This document shows positions 32,576 through 40,694 of a stretch of DNA of 64,000 bases, in pieces. The notes under the pieces are model-generated. The model ran no database searches, was not told the origin of the DNA, and saw only the letters and a program-made list of their open reading frames with translations. Numbering within the stretch: the stretch's first letter is position 1; every line of letters begins with the position of its first letter. The DNA comes from Luteimicrobium xylanilyticum (GTDB lineage Bacteria; Actinomycetota; Actinomycetes; Actinomycetales; Cellulomonadaceae): positions 4,030,001-4,094,000 of the forward strand of contig NZ_CP045529.1 of assembly GCF_009429125.1 (NCBI RefSeq), in the 5' to 3' direction. A program made the translations under genes and the position numbers.

Positions 32576-33730
32576 GTGGCCCTGACGCCGGACGCACCAC
32601 CCGTGAGCGTGGGCGTCCTGCGCGAGCACGACGCCGACGAGCGACGCGTCACCCTGGTCCCCGAGGTCGTCGGCAGACTCGTCCGCGAGGGGTTCGCCGT
32701 CGTCGTCGAGCGCGGGGCGGGCGAGGCGGCGTTCTTCCCGGACGCGGCCTACGAGGCCGCGGGCGCGACGCTCGGGGACCGGTCCGCCGCCCTGGCGGCG
32801 GACGTCCTGGCGTGCGTCCGCGTGCCCGACGCCGGCCTCGCACTGTCGCTGCACCGCGGCCAGGTGGTCGTGGGTCTCCTCGCGCTCGGCGGCCATGCCG
32901 ACCAGGCGGACGCCCTGACCGACGCCGGGGTCGTCGCGCTCGACCTGGCGCTCCTCCCCCGCACCCTGTCCCGTGCGCAGACGATGGACGCGCTCACGTC
33001 ACAGGCCTCGGTCGCGGGGTACCGGGCGACGATCGTCGCTGCCGAGGCGTTCGGGCGCTTCTTCCCGATGATGATCACGGCCGCGGGCACCGCGAAGCCC
33101 GCGCAGGTGCTCGTTCTCGGGACCGGGGTCGCGGGCCTCCAGGCGATCGGCACGGCCCGGCGGCTCGGCGCGCAGGTCACGGGCTACGACATCCGCCCGT
33201 CCTCGGCCGACGAGGTCCGGTCGCTCGGCGCGACGTTCCTCCGGCTGACGAGCTCCCCCGAGGGCGCGGGCGAGGGTGGCTACGCGCGCGAGCTCACCGA
33301 CGACGAGCGTGCCGCCCAACAGACCGAGCTCGCCGGGCACGTCGCGAAGTTCGACGTCGTCATCACGACGGCGCAGGTCCCGGGCCGCCGCCCGCCCGTC
33401 CTCGTCACCGCCGAGACGGTGGCCGCGATGCGGCCGGGGAGCGTCGTCGTCGACCTCGGCGCAAGCGACCTGGGCGGCAACGTCGAGGGATCGGTGCCCG
33501 ACGAGCGCGTGGTCACCCCGGGCGGCGTGACCGTCGTCGGGGCGGGCAACCTCGCCTCCGAGCTCCCGACGGCGGCGTCATCCGCGTACGCGCGCAACGT
33601 CGCGGCGGTGCTGCGCGCGGCCGTCCGGGACGGCCGGCTCGACGTCGACGTGGACGACGACGTGATCCGAGCGATCCGCGTCCCTGCCGCCACCTCCAAC
33701 CCAGCCCCAGCCGAGGAGGCGCGCGCATGA
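32576..33730 (+). CDS. pntAA: NAD(P) transhydrogenase subunit alpha, part 1 (PntAA)
   Basis: A 384-residue soluble NAD(H)-binding domain I of the proton-translocating transhydrogenase. SVGVLREHDADERRVTLVPE is the standard start, SQASVAGYRATIVAAEAF contains the RQD-loop region, and VLVLGTGVAGLQAIGTARRLG is the NAD-binding Rossmann motif. GTG start. Split three-gene arrangement as in many actinobacteria. Supplies NADPH from NADH using proton-motive force. Confidence 0.92.
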   Translation: MALTPDAPPVSVGVLREHDADERRVTLVPEVVGRLVREGFAVVVERGAGEAAFFPDAAYEAAGATLGDRSAALAADVLACVRVPDAGLALSLHRGQVVVGLLALGGHADQADALTDAGVVALDLALLPRTLSRAQTMDALTSQASVAGYRATIVAAEAFGRFFPMMITAAGTAKPAQVLVLGTGVAGLQAIGTARRLGAQVTGYDIRPSSADEVRSLGATFLRLTSSPEGAGEGGYARELTDDERAAQQTELAGHVAKFDVVITTAQVPGRRPPVLVTAETVAAMRPGSVVVDLGASDLGGNVEGSVPDERVVTPGGVTVVGAGNLASELPTAASSAYARNVAAVLRAAVRDGRLDVDVDDDVIRAIRVPAATSNPAPAEEARA

Positions 33731-34284
33731 CCCCGGAGCTGGCGTCGTCGATCAGCATCTTCGTCCTCGCCCTGCTGGTCGGGTTCGAGGTCATCAGCAA
33801 GATCCCGACGACCCTCCACACCCCGATGATGTCGGGCGCGAACTCGATCCACGGCGTCGTCCTGGTCGGCGCGATCCTCGTCGCGGGACTCGCCGACGAC
33901 CCCCTCGGCTACGTCCTGGCCTTCCTGGCCGCGGCCTTCGCCGCGATGAACGTGGTGGGCGGCTACGTCGTCACGGACCGCATGCTGGGCATGTTCCGCG
34001 GCAGGCCGTCACCCTCGGCGAACGCAGCGTCACACTCGGCGAGCGAAGCGTCACGCTCGGCGAACGCAACGTCACACTCGGCGGAGGCGAGCCGGACGCC
34101 CGAGGTGACGAGGCGAGGCGGGGCGGAGACCGACGATGCGAAGGCCGTGGTGGGGCTGGCGGGAGCCGAGCGAGGAACGAGCGAGGCGGATGGTAGGCCG
34201 AGCACGTCGGGCGCAGCCCCGCCTCGCCCCGCCGCCAGCCCCGACTCCCGCCGCCCCGACCCGGACGAAGGCAGCGACCGATGA
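33727..34284 (+). CDS. pntAB: NAD(P) transhydrogenase subunit alpha, part 2 (PntAB) with inserted tail
   Basis: The first about 93 residues are the normal membrane subunit: three helices with SISIFVLALLVGFEVISKIP, THTPMMSG-like LHTPMMSGANSIHGVVLVG and GGYVVTDRMLGMF. Normal PntAB ends about there. Here the frame continues for another 90 residues through an interspersed repeat element (units SPSANAA, SHSASEA, SRSANAT, then GLAGAERGTSEADG) before TGA. The tail is hydrophilic and low-complexity, with no membrane helix. ATG overlaps pntAA; TGA overlaps the pntB ATG, so coupling is preserved despite the insertion. Confidence 0.88.
   Translation: MTPELASSISIFVLALLVGFEVISKIPTTLHTPMMSGANSIHGVVLVGAILVAGLADDPLGYVLAFLAAAFAAMNVVGGYVVTDRMLGMFRGRPSPSANAASHSASEASRSANATSHSAEASRTPEVTRRGGAETDDAKAVVGLAGAERGTSEADGRPSTSGAAPPRPAASPDSRRPDPDEGSDR
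34009..34236. repeat. interspersed in-frame repeat element, copy 1
   Basis: Begins with four 21-bp units of the form TCACNCTCGGCGAACGCANCG (34009-34092, the last diverging), then a conserved GACGCCCGAGG, and an inverted repeat with 13-bp arms GGCGAGGCGGGGC (34112-34124) and GCCCCGCCTCGCC (34216-34228). The 91-base loop holds a core shared with copy 2 (GGAGCCGAGCGAGG, ACGAGCGAGGCGGATGGTA). It lies in the pntAB 3' end without breaking the frame. Copy 2 is in hrpA. Confidence 0.85.
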
Positions 34285-35759
34285 GCGCGACGCTGACGAT
34301 CACGTGGCTCGTCTACCTCGGCGCCGCGGTGTGCTTCGTCCTCGGCCTGCACCTGATGCGCTCCCCCCGCACGGCACGCCGCGGCAACGCGCTGTCGGCG
34401 TCGGGCATGACCGCGGCGGTCCTGGTGACGGCGTTGCTGCTGCTGGACGAGGACGGCGGCGGGGTCGGCTGGCACGGGGGCGTCTGGGCGGGGGTCGCGC
34501 TGGGTGGCGGGATCGTCGTCGGGGGCGGGTACGGCCTGTACGCGGCGCGGCGCGTCAAGATGACGGCGATGCCGCAGCTGGTGTCGTTGTTCAACGCGGT
34601 GGGGGGCGGCGCGGCGGCGACGGTCGCGCTGGCGGATGCGTCGCGCGCGCTGGCGGCGGGCTCGTGGGACGGGTTGTCGGTGTCGTTCTCGGTGCCGGTC
34701 GCGTTGGACGTCCTGATCGGTGCGGTGACGTTCTCGGGCTCGTTGGTCGCGGCGGGCAAGCTGCAGGGGTGGGTGTCGGGGGCGCCGATCACGTTCCGCG
34801 GTTCGCGGGCGCTCGCGCTGGCGTCGGCGGTGGTCGCGGTCGCGGCGGGCGTGGTGGTGATCGTGGCGGGCGGCGGCTCGTCCGACGGTGCCCGGACGAC
34901 GGCGTCGCTCGCGTTGGTCGTGGCCCTGGTCGCGGCGTTGCTGTTCGGGGTGCTGATGGTCCTGCCGATCGGCGGCGCCGACATGCCGGTCGTGATCTCG
35001 CTGCTGAACGCGTTCACGGGGCTCGCGGTGGCGATGGCGGGGTTCGTCGTCGGCAACGAGGTCATGATCGTGGCGGGTGCGCTCGTAGGGGCGTCGGGGT
35101 CGATCCTGACGAAGCTCATGGCGGACGCGATGAACCGGTCCGTCGCGTCGATCCTGGTGGGCGGGTTCGGTACGGGTGACGCGCCGTCGGCGGCGGGCCC
35201 GGGCGGCGGCGCGGCGGCGACGGTGCGCACGGTGGACGCCGACGACGTCGCGATCCAGCTCGCGTACGCGCACCGGGTGGTCCTGGTGCCGGGCTACGGG
35301 CTGGCTGCGGCGCAGGCGCAGCACGAGCTCGCGGAGCTGGCGAACCTGCTGACGTCGCACGGCGTGGCGGTGTCGTACGCGATCCACCCGGTCGCCGGCC
35401 GCATGCCGGGCCACATGAACGTGCTGCTCGCGGAGGCGAACGTGCCGTACGAGCAGATGAAGGAGCTCGAGGAGGCCAACGCGGAGCTCGACCAGTGCGA
35501 CGTCGCGCTGGTGGTGGGAGCGAACGACGTCACGAACCCGGCGGCCCGCCGCCCGGGCACGGCCATCTCGGGGATGCCGATCCTCGACGTCGACCACGCG
35601 CGCTCCGTCGTCGTGATCAAGCGGTCGATGGGCCACGGGTACGCGGGCATCGACAACGAGCTCTATACGGATCCCCGGACGGGCATGCTGTTCGCGGACG
35701 CGAAGGACGGTCTCGCTCAGCTCGTCGCGGCGGTGAAGGAGTACGTCACCGCGGGGTGA
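34281..35759 (+). CDS. pntB: NAD(P) transhydrogenase subunit beta (PntB)
   Basis: A 492-residue beta subunit: eight to nine membrane helices, SLFNAVGGGAAATVALAD and SGSLVAAGKLQG typical of domain II, then the NADP(H)-binding domain III with VPGYGLAAAQAQHELAEL, IHPVAGRMPGHMNVLLAEA, VVGANDVTNPAAR and the terminal KRSMGHGYAGIDNELY. Complete. ATG overlaps the stop of the extended pntAB. Confidence 0.93.
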   Translation: MSATLTITWLVYLGAAVCFVLGLHLMRSPRTARRGNALSASGMTAAVLVTALLLLDEDGGGVGWHGGVWAGVALGGGIVVGGGYGLYAARRVKMTAMPQLVSLFNAVGGGAAATVALADASRALAAGSWDGLSVSFSVPVALDVLIGAVTFSGSLVAAGKLQGWVSGAPITFRGSRALALASAVVAVAAGVVVIVAGGGSSDGARTTASLALVVALVAALLFGVLMVLPIGGADMPVVISLLNAFTGLAVAMAGFVVGNEVMIVAGALVGASGSILTKLMADAMNRSVASILVGGFGTGDAPSAAGPGGGAAATVRTVDADDVAIQLAYAHRVVLVPGYGLAAAQAQHELAELANLLTSHGVAVSYAIHPVAGRMPGHMNVLLAEANVPYEQMKELEEANAELDQCDVALVVGANDVTNPAARRPGTAISGMPILDVDHARSVVVIKRSMGHGYAGIDNELYTDPRTGMLFADAKDGLAQLVAAVKEYVTAG

Positions 35760-35913
35760 CGCGACGTTCCGTGAGTCGCAGCGGGCGTCCCCCGGCGCGA
35801 CGCACCGTGCGTGCCGTCTCGAGTCGGGCCAGGACCTCCATGCGACGCAGCTCGCGTTCCCACGGTTCGGGCAGCGCTGCGTCGTGCCCTCTGCGCCTCG
35901 TCATGACTGCCAT
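35746..35913 (-). CDS. small basic protein, unknown function
   Basis: A 55-codon reading frame (starts MAVMTRRRGHDAALPEPWER) with AGGGGA seven bases before its ATG and mostly G/C third positions. It is rich in Arg (about 30%), with one predicted helix and no known domain. Its last 14 bases overlap the convergent pntB end. I do not recognise it; the ribosome-binding site and codon pattern are the only support. Confidence 0.45.
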   Translation of the reverse strand: MAVMTRRRGHDAALPEPWERELRRMEVLARLETARTVRRAGGRPLRLTERRVTPR

Positions 35914-35975
35914 CTACGTCCCCTGCCCTTACCGACGCCTTCTCGTCCGAGGCGTCCCGGTTCCCGTCGTTGTGG

Positions 35976-36000
35976 ACGGCGCCTTCCGGGGGCGCCGTCG
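35976..36000. terminator. hairpin between zinc-finger gene and small ORF
   Basis: A perfect 9-bp stem GACGGCGCC / GGCGCCGTC with a 7-base loop, about 70 bases beyond the zinc-finger protein stop on the minus strand. No U-tract. Weak terminator candidate. Confidence 0.4.
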
Positions 36001-36068
36001 AAGGAAGAGAGCGCCGGCCTCGCTCTCCGTGACGGCCGTGACCAGGTGAGATTCGGGTGAAGACGCGG

Positions 36069-36434
36069 TCAGTGGATCAGGTCGCGCCAGTTCTCGGGGA
36101 CACGGTCCGTGGGCCAGGGCGCGCCCTGGTCGACGGGGTGGGCGAGCGGGGGCGCCAGCTCGGGGCCGTCCGTGTAGTCGTCGGTCCGGTAGTCCCACCA
36201 CCAGTCCTCGCCCGGCTCGTAGGACCGCATGATCGGGTGCCCGGTCTCCTGGAAGTGCCGGCTCGCATGCTGCGCGGGCGAGCTGTCGCAGCAGCCCACG
36301 TGCCCGCACTGGGCGCACCGGCGCAGGTGTACCCACCAGCCGCCGCGCTCGTCACACTCGACGCAACCGGGGCCGCTCGGGGGCACGCTCGGATCGATGC
36401 CGGGGTCACCGGCCGGTCCACTCGGTTCTGCCAC
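36069..36434 (-). CDS. UBP-type zinc-finger protein
   Basis: A 121-residue protein with a ZnF-UBP pattern: CVECDERGGWWVHLRRCAQC, GHVGCCDSS, then HASRHFQETGHPIMRSYEPG, giving Cys/His ligands in the order of the ubiquitin-protease zinc finger. Bacterial versions are small stand-alone proteins; in eukaryotes the fold binds the ubiquitin C-terminus. The acidic/Trp-rich tail (EDWWWDYRTDDY) is typical of the bacterial form. Function unknown. Confidence 0.82.
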   Translation of the reverse strand: MAEPSGPAGDPGIDPSVPPSGPGCVECDERGGWWVHLRRCAQCGHVGCCDSSPAQHASRHFQETGHPIMRSYEPGEDWWWDYRTDDYTDGPELAPPLAHPVDQGAPWPTDRVPENWRDLIH

Positions 36435-36508
36435 GGGGGCCTCCTCTCGACCTGCTTACCGTAGGCCGAGGCGCCGACGGCGGCAGCATGGACCGGGCTC
36501 CCGCCCTC

Positions 36509-37240
36509 TCAGCCCTGCGCGAGGACCGCGATGCGCTCCATGTCGCGCCGGTACACCACGGCGTGCGCGGCGAGGTCGTCCCGGCCGGTCTGCGCGGCCC
36601 GGTCGTCCGTGAACGCGGCGAGCTCCTCGAGCCGGGAGACCATGGTGCGCAGCACGTCCGTCGGTGTGATCGGGTCCCAGCCGTAGACCTCGACGATCCG
36701 GTTCAGCCGGGCCGTCCGCGCGTCGTCGTCACCCGTCCAGCCCTCGACGTGGATGTACGGAGCGAGCCAGTACGCCAGGTACGCCAGATCCCAGACCCGT
36801 GGCCCCGGTGACGCGGTGTCGAAGTCGATGAGCCCGACGAGCCGCCCGCCCCGGAACACCATGTTGTACGGGGCCGCGTCGTTGTGGCAGACGACCTCGG
36901 CGGGCTCGTGGACGGGCAGGCGCCAGCCTGGCGACGACGGCGCGAAGCCCACCGAGGCGTCGTGCAGGCGCCGCAGGAACAGGACGGCGTCGTCGAGGAC
37001 GTCGGCGCCCCACACCCAGCCAGGGTTGTCGTGCGGCACGTCGCCCTCGAGGTACGAGACGATCTCCCGCCCGCGGTCGTCGACGCCGAACGGCTCAGGG
37101 ATGCCGGTCATGCCCGCGGACCGTAGGTGGCGCAGGTAGGACTGGATCGTCGTGGTCCACGGGCCGGCGGCGCGGCGCACGGTGTCGCCGACACGCAGGA
37201 CGGGCGTGGTGTTGCCGCCGGGCAGGTGCTCTTCGATCAT
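36509..37240 (-). CDS. aminoglycoside phosphotransferase-family kinase
   Basis: A 243-residue APH/ChoK-type kinase. Brenner motif VVCHNDAAPYNMVF carries the catalytic Asp; LIDFDTASPGPRVWDLAYL has the metal-binding Asp. The N-lobe is short (about 60 residues). ATG giving MIEEHLPGG is chosen; an upstream start would add a basic non-conserved stretch. The family phosphorylates hydroxyl groups of antibiotics, choline or sugars; resistance cannot be claimed. Confidence 0.8.
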   Translation of the reverse strand: MIEEHLPGGNTTPVLRVGDTVRRAAGPWTTTIQSYLRHLRSAGMTGIPEPFGVDDRGREIVSYLEGDVPHDNPGWVWGADVLDDAVLFLRRLHDASVGFAPSSPGWRLPVHEPAEVVCHNDAAPYNMVFRGGRLVGLIDFDTASPGPRVWDLAYLAYWLAPYIHVEGWTGDDDARTARLNRIVEVYGWDPITPTDVLRTMVSRLEELAAFTDDRAAQTGRDDLAAHAVVYRRDMERIAVLAQG

Positions 37241-37399
37241 CGCGACCCATCGTGCCCGACAACGCTGCATTCGTGAACTCGGCCGCTCCGCACGAACGGC
37301 GCCGCGACGCACGACGCCGCCTCTGGGGACGCGGCCCGTCGTGCACAGGCGCCGTTCCCTGACCGCCGTCGCAGCACGCCCCTCCGGCAGGCTCGGCCC

Positions 37400-38122
37400 G
37401 TGCCGCGTCCTCGTCCCGCCCCTCGCCCTCGTGCCCGACGACGCACGCGCGCCGCCTGCGCGCTCGTCCTCCTAGCGGCCGTGGTCGCGGCGGCGACGGG
37501 CGTGCCCTACGTCGTCGCGCACGCCCGGGCGGCGCGCTACCCGGTCTCCACGGCGGAGCTGGCGCGGGCGACGCGGGAGCTGGCCGACCTCCCCGTGCGG
37601 GACCGTGCGCCGTCGGACGGCTACACGAGGGAGCAGTTCGGCCAGGCCTGGGAGGACGTGGACCACAACGGCTGCGACACGCGGAACGACGTGCTCCGGC
37701 GCGACCTCGAGAACCTCACGTACAAGCAAGGGAGCGGCGACTGTACGGTCGCGTCCGGCGTGCTGCGCGACCCGTACACCGGGCGCACCATCGACTTCCG
37801 TCGCGGCGCCGGCTCGGCCGCCGTCCAGATCGACCACGTCGTCGCGCTCGCCGACGCCTGGCAGACGGGCGCCCAGGACTGGCCTGCCGCCACCCGCCTC
37901 GCGTTCGCCAACGATCCTGCGAACCTGCTCGCCGTCGACGGCCCGGCCAACCAGGACAAGAGCGCCGACGACGCCTCCACGTGGCTCCCGCCGAACCCCG
38001 GCTACCGGTGCGCGTACGTCGTCCGGCAGCTCCGCGTGAAGTCCGCGTACGGCCTGTGGGTCACCCGTGCCGAGCACGACACGATGGCCCGGACCCTGCG
38101 GACCTGCGTCACCGTCCCGTGA
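37400..38122 (+). CDS. secreted HNH nuclease, DUF1524 family
   Basis: A 240-residue protein with an Arg-rich N-terminus and one signal/anchor helix (ALVLLAAVVAAATGVPYVV), then a DUF1524 His-Me finger nuclease domain: TRNDVLRRDL, GRTIDFRR, QIDHVVALADAWQTGA (the DH of the His-Me motif), ANDPANLLAVDGPANQDKS, and YGLWVTRAEHDTM. Likely exported, as in actinobacterial DUF1524 nucleases; extracellular DNA scavenging or competition are possible roles. Two pairs of cysteines may form disulfides, consistent with export. GTG start. Confidence 0.8.
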   Translation: MPRPRPAPRPRARRRTRAACALVLLAAVVAAATGVPYVVAHARAARYPVSTAELARATRELADLPVRDRAPSDGYTREQFGQAWEDVDHNGCDTRNDVLRRDLENLTYKQGSGDCTVASGVLRDPYTGRTIDFRRGAGSAAVQIDHVVALADAWQTGAQDWPAATRLAFANDPANLLAVDGPANQDKSADDASTWLPPNPGYRCAYVVRQLRVKSAYGLWVTRAEHDTMARTLRTCVTVP

Positions 38123-38148
38123 CGGCCGCCCGCGCGCGCCGTCGCCGC

Positions 38149-39000
38149 TCAGCGCGACAGGACGACCGACGCCTCCGCCGTGTACGCGAGGAACGTGAAC
38201 GACTCCTGCAGGTACAGCTCCACCGAGTCCGCCGTGTGCGACGTGTACCCGATGGACACGTCCTGCCCCAGCACCAGCTCGTAGTCGCCGCCCCGCGTCG
38301 ACAACAGGTACCCGCCCCGCAGGGCCGGCGCCCACACGATCGCACTGTCCACCATGCGCTCGAGCTGGTCCCGGATCGGGAACCCGTGATCCCGCGTCTC
38401 CGACACCGCCGTGTACAGGTCGGCGTCCAGCACCAGGGCGTACGGACCCTCGACCCCCGCCAACCGGAGCTCGGTGACGGCGTGCGCCACCGCGTCCGGC
38501 AGCTCCCGCGGATCCTCAGGCACCGCCACGGGCGCGTTGTCCGACCCCGGCCCCAGGCCCCCGATCCGCGCGGCCTCGTAGCCCTCGAAGATCGCCCGGT
38601 CCTCGACCCGTGCCAGCACCGTCGCCGCGTCCTTCACCGGCTGCCAGTCGGAGTCCTTCGAGCCCCGCAGCACGTCGTCCACCGCCTGCCGGTCGAGCGT
38701 GAACGGCACCCGCAGCTCCACGAGCGGCGCGACCTCGCGCAACCGCGACCGCGTCCCCTCGTGCGGCGCCTCGATCGCCGACACGTGGCCCGTGTTCGCC
38801 GCGGCCGTCTCCAGCCCCAGCGGGCCCGTCACGTCCACCACCCGACGCCCCGCCACGTTCCGGCGGAACGTGCGCGACGCCTCCTCCGCGATCTCGGCCC
38901 ATGCCGCGTCGCTCACCGGCGCGAGCCAGCGGTGGAGGTTGGACGCCCCGACGACCTGCGCCACCGGCTGGACCGTCACCTCGGGCTCGTTGCTGCTCAT
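38149..39000 (-). CDS. family 1 encapsulin shell protein
   Basis: A 283-residue HK97-fold shell protein. NLHRWLAPVSDAAWAEIAEEA is the standard N-terminus, RRVVDVTGPLG follows, and LVLDADLYTAVSE with IVWAPALRGGYLLSTRGGD and SIGYTSHTADSVELYLQE are conserved. It self-assembles into a nanocompartment. ATG overlaps the DyP stop, so it is coupled to its cargo. Confidence 0.92.
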   Translation of the reverse strand: MSSNEPEVTVQPVAQVVGASNLHRWLAPVSDAAWAEIAEEASRTFRRNVAGRRVVDVTGPLGLETAAANTGHVSAIEAPHEGTRSRLREVAPLVELRVPFTLDRQAVDDVLRGSKDSDWQPVKDAATVLARVEDRAIFEGYEAARIGGLGPGSDNAPVAVPEDPRELPDAVAHAVTELRLAGVEGPYALVLDADLYTAVSETRDHGFPIRDQLERMVDSAIVWAPALRGGYLLSTRGGDYELVLGQDVSIGYTSHTADSVELYLQESFTFLAYTAEASVVLSR

Positions 39001-40148
39001 TGCGGTTCCTCTCTCAGGCTGCCGATGCGGAGGTCGTCGTGCGGTCGGGTCGCGTCGCCGTCGGTGCTGACGGGGGCGGACGGGGCGGGAGGGCTCGACC
39101 TGCCGTCAGCCTCGCGTGCGATCCGCTCCAGGTCCGCGGACGTGACCGTCGGGTCGTCGCCCTCGGCCAGGGACTCCAGGAGCTCGAGCGACGGGACGAA
39201 GAACAGGGAGCCCGTGACGGCCGTGGAGACGTCGAGGATCCGGTCGTAGTTGCCGACGGGGGCGCCCACGAACATCCGCTCGAGCATCAGCTCGGTCACC
39301 GACGGGTCGTCGGCGTACGCGATGAAGAACGTCCCGTACTCGCCCGTCGACGGGTCCCCGAAGGCCATGTTGTCGCGCAGGACGTCGTGCTCCTCGCCGT
39401 TCTCGTCGACGATGGTGTTGAGGGTGACGTGCGAGTTCGACGGCTGGACGTCGTCGTCGAGCTCGACGTCGTCGAGCTTCGTGCGGCCGATCACGCGCTC
39501 CTGCTCCTCGACCGGCATCGCATGCCATGCCGCGAGGTCGTGCACGTACTTCTGCACGACGACGTAGCTCCCGCCCGCGAAGTCCGGCTCGTCGTCCAGC
39601 GAGACGATCGCGGCGGCGGCCGCGTCCCGTCCCGTCGGGTTCTCCGTCCCGTCCACGAACCCCAGCAGGTCGCGCGAGTCGAAGTAGCGGAACCCGACGG
39701 TGTGGTCCTCGACCTGCACGTCGTCGCCCAGCGCGTCCATGAGCAGGCGGGTCAGCTCGAAGACGAGGTCGGCACGATTGGCGCGGACGTGGAAGAACAC
39801 GTCCCCCGGTGTCGCGACAGCGTCGTGCTTGGCGCCCTGGATCGGCCGGAACGGGTGCAGGTGTGCCGGGCGTGGCCCGTCGGGCTGCACCCGGTCCCAG
39901 TACCGGGACCCGAACCCGACGATGCACGTCAGTCCCGCCTCCGACTGCCGGAAACCGACTGCCCGCACCAGCGCGCCGATGTCGGCCGCGACGTCGAGCA
40001 CGCGGGCGTCCGCACCCGGCGTGTCCCGCACGCTCACGACGAGGAAGACGGACGAGGTGGTGAGGGTTCCCAGCACGGCTTGCGGCTCGGGCACGTCCGC
40101 GGCGACCCCGGGCGCGCTGCCGATCCCCTCGATCGCGTTCAGTGGCAC
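38997..40148 (-). CDS. Dyp-type peroxidase, encapsulin cargo
   Basis: A 383-residue haem peroxidase. GFVDGTENP holds the catalytic Asp (GxxDG motif), and YVVVQKYVHDLAAWHAMP and SHVTLNTIVDENGEEHDVLRDNMAFGD are conserved. The C-terminus, after an acidic/Pro-rich linker, is DDLRIGSLREE, matching the LxIGSL cargo-loading peptide of encapsulin systems. With the overlapping encapsulin gene this is a complete DyP nanocompartment, probably for oxidative stress. Confidence 0.93.
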   Translation of the reverse strand: MPLNAIEGIGSAPGVAADVPEPQAVLGTLTTSSVFLVVSVRDTPGADARVLDVAADIGALVRAVGFRQSEAGLTCIVGFGSRYWDRVQPDGPRPAHLHPFRPIQGAKHDAVATPGDVFFHVRANRADLVFELTRLLMDALGDDVQVEDHTVGFRYFDSRDLLGFVDGTENPTGRDAAAAAIVSLDDEPDFAGGSYVVVQKYVHDLAAWHAMPVEEQERVIGRTKLDDVELDDDVQPSNSHVTLNTIVDENGEEHDVLRDNMAFGDPSTGEYGTFFIAYADDPSVTELMLERMFVGAPVGNYDRILDVSTAVTGSLFFVPSLELLESLAEGDDPTVTSADLERIAREADGRSSPPAPSAPVSTDGDATRPHDDLRIGSLREEPQ

Positions 40149-40191
40149 GGCACGAGCCTTTCACGTGCGACGACGTGGTGCACCCGTGCCG

Positions 40192-40662
40192 TCACGACGT
40201 GGGCACCTCGTCCGTCACGTCGGCGACCGTCGCCCCCAGGGCACGGACCGCGTCGTCCGCGGCCAACCGCACGCCGACCCCGTGCGCGCCGCCGCCCAGC
40301 GAGATGGTGCCGTCGACGCGCTCGTCCGCGACCACCGGCCACGCGCGACTCGCGCCGAACGGGGTGATGGTGCCGCGCTCGTACCCGGTGACGTCCTTCG
40401 CGACCCCCGCGTCCGGCATCGACAGCCGCGAGACCCCGAGCAGCGCACGGAGCTTCGGCCACGAGATCGTCCGGTCGCCCGGGACCAGGACGAACAGGTA
40501 GTCGTCCTCTCCCCGGCGCACGACGAGCGTCTTCACGATCCGGCTCGGCTCGACGCCCTGGAGCTCGGCCGCCTCCACGAGCGAACGGGCGCGTGCGTGC
40601 TGCGTCAGCTCGTAGGGAATCCCGGCAGCGTCCAGCGCGGCGACGACGGTCTCGGTGCTCAT
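40192..40662 (-). CDS. YbaK/ProX-type aminoacyl-tRNA deacylase
   Basis: A 156-residue Cys-tRNA(Pro)/Ala-tRNA-type editing domain. IVKTLVVRRGEDDYLFVLVPGDRTISWPKL holds the conserved Lys, GYERGTITPFGASRAWPVVAD is the signature loop, and GGGAHGVGVRLAADD the substrate end. A stand-alone trans-editing enzyme that removes wrong amino acids from tRNA. Independent of the encapsulin operon (43-base gap). Confidence 0.85.
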   Translation of the reverse strand: MSTETVVAALDAAGIPYELTQHARARSLVEAAELQGVEPSRIVKTLVVRRGEDDYLFVLVPGDRTISWPKLRALLGVSRLSMPDAGVAKDVTGYERGTITPFGASRAWPVVADERVDGTISLGGGAHGVGVRLAADDAVRALGATVADVTDEVPTS

Positions 40663-40694
40663 GTCACCGAGCGTAGGTGGTGCGCACCGACCCG

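Noticed and set aside
34009-34092. 21-bp repeats considered as a CRISPR array
   Set aside because: Units are directly adjacent with no spacers and are part of a coding element found also in hrpA.
36509-37240. Antibiotic-resistance gene
   Set aside because: The APH fold is shared with many metabolic kinases; nothing here identifies an antibiotic substrate.
38149-39000. HK97-like shell gene as a prophage remnant
   Set aside because: It is a family 1 encapsulin coupled to a DyP gene with a cargo-loading peptide; no other phage genes are present.
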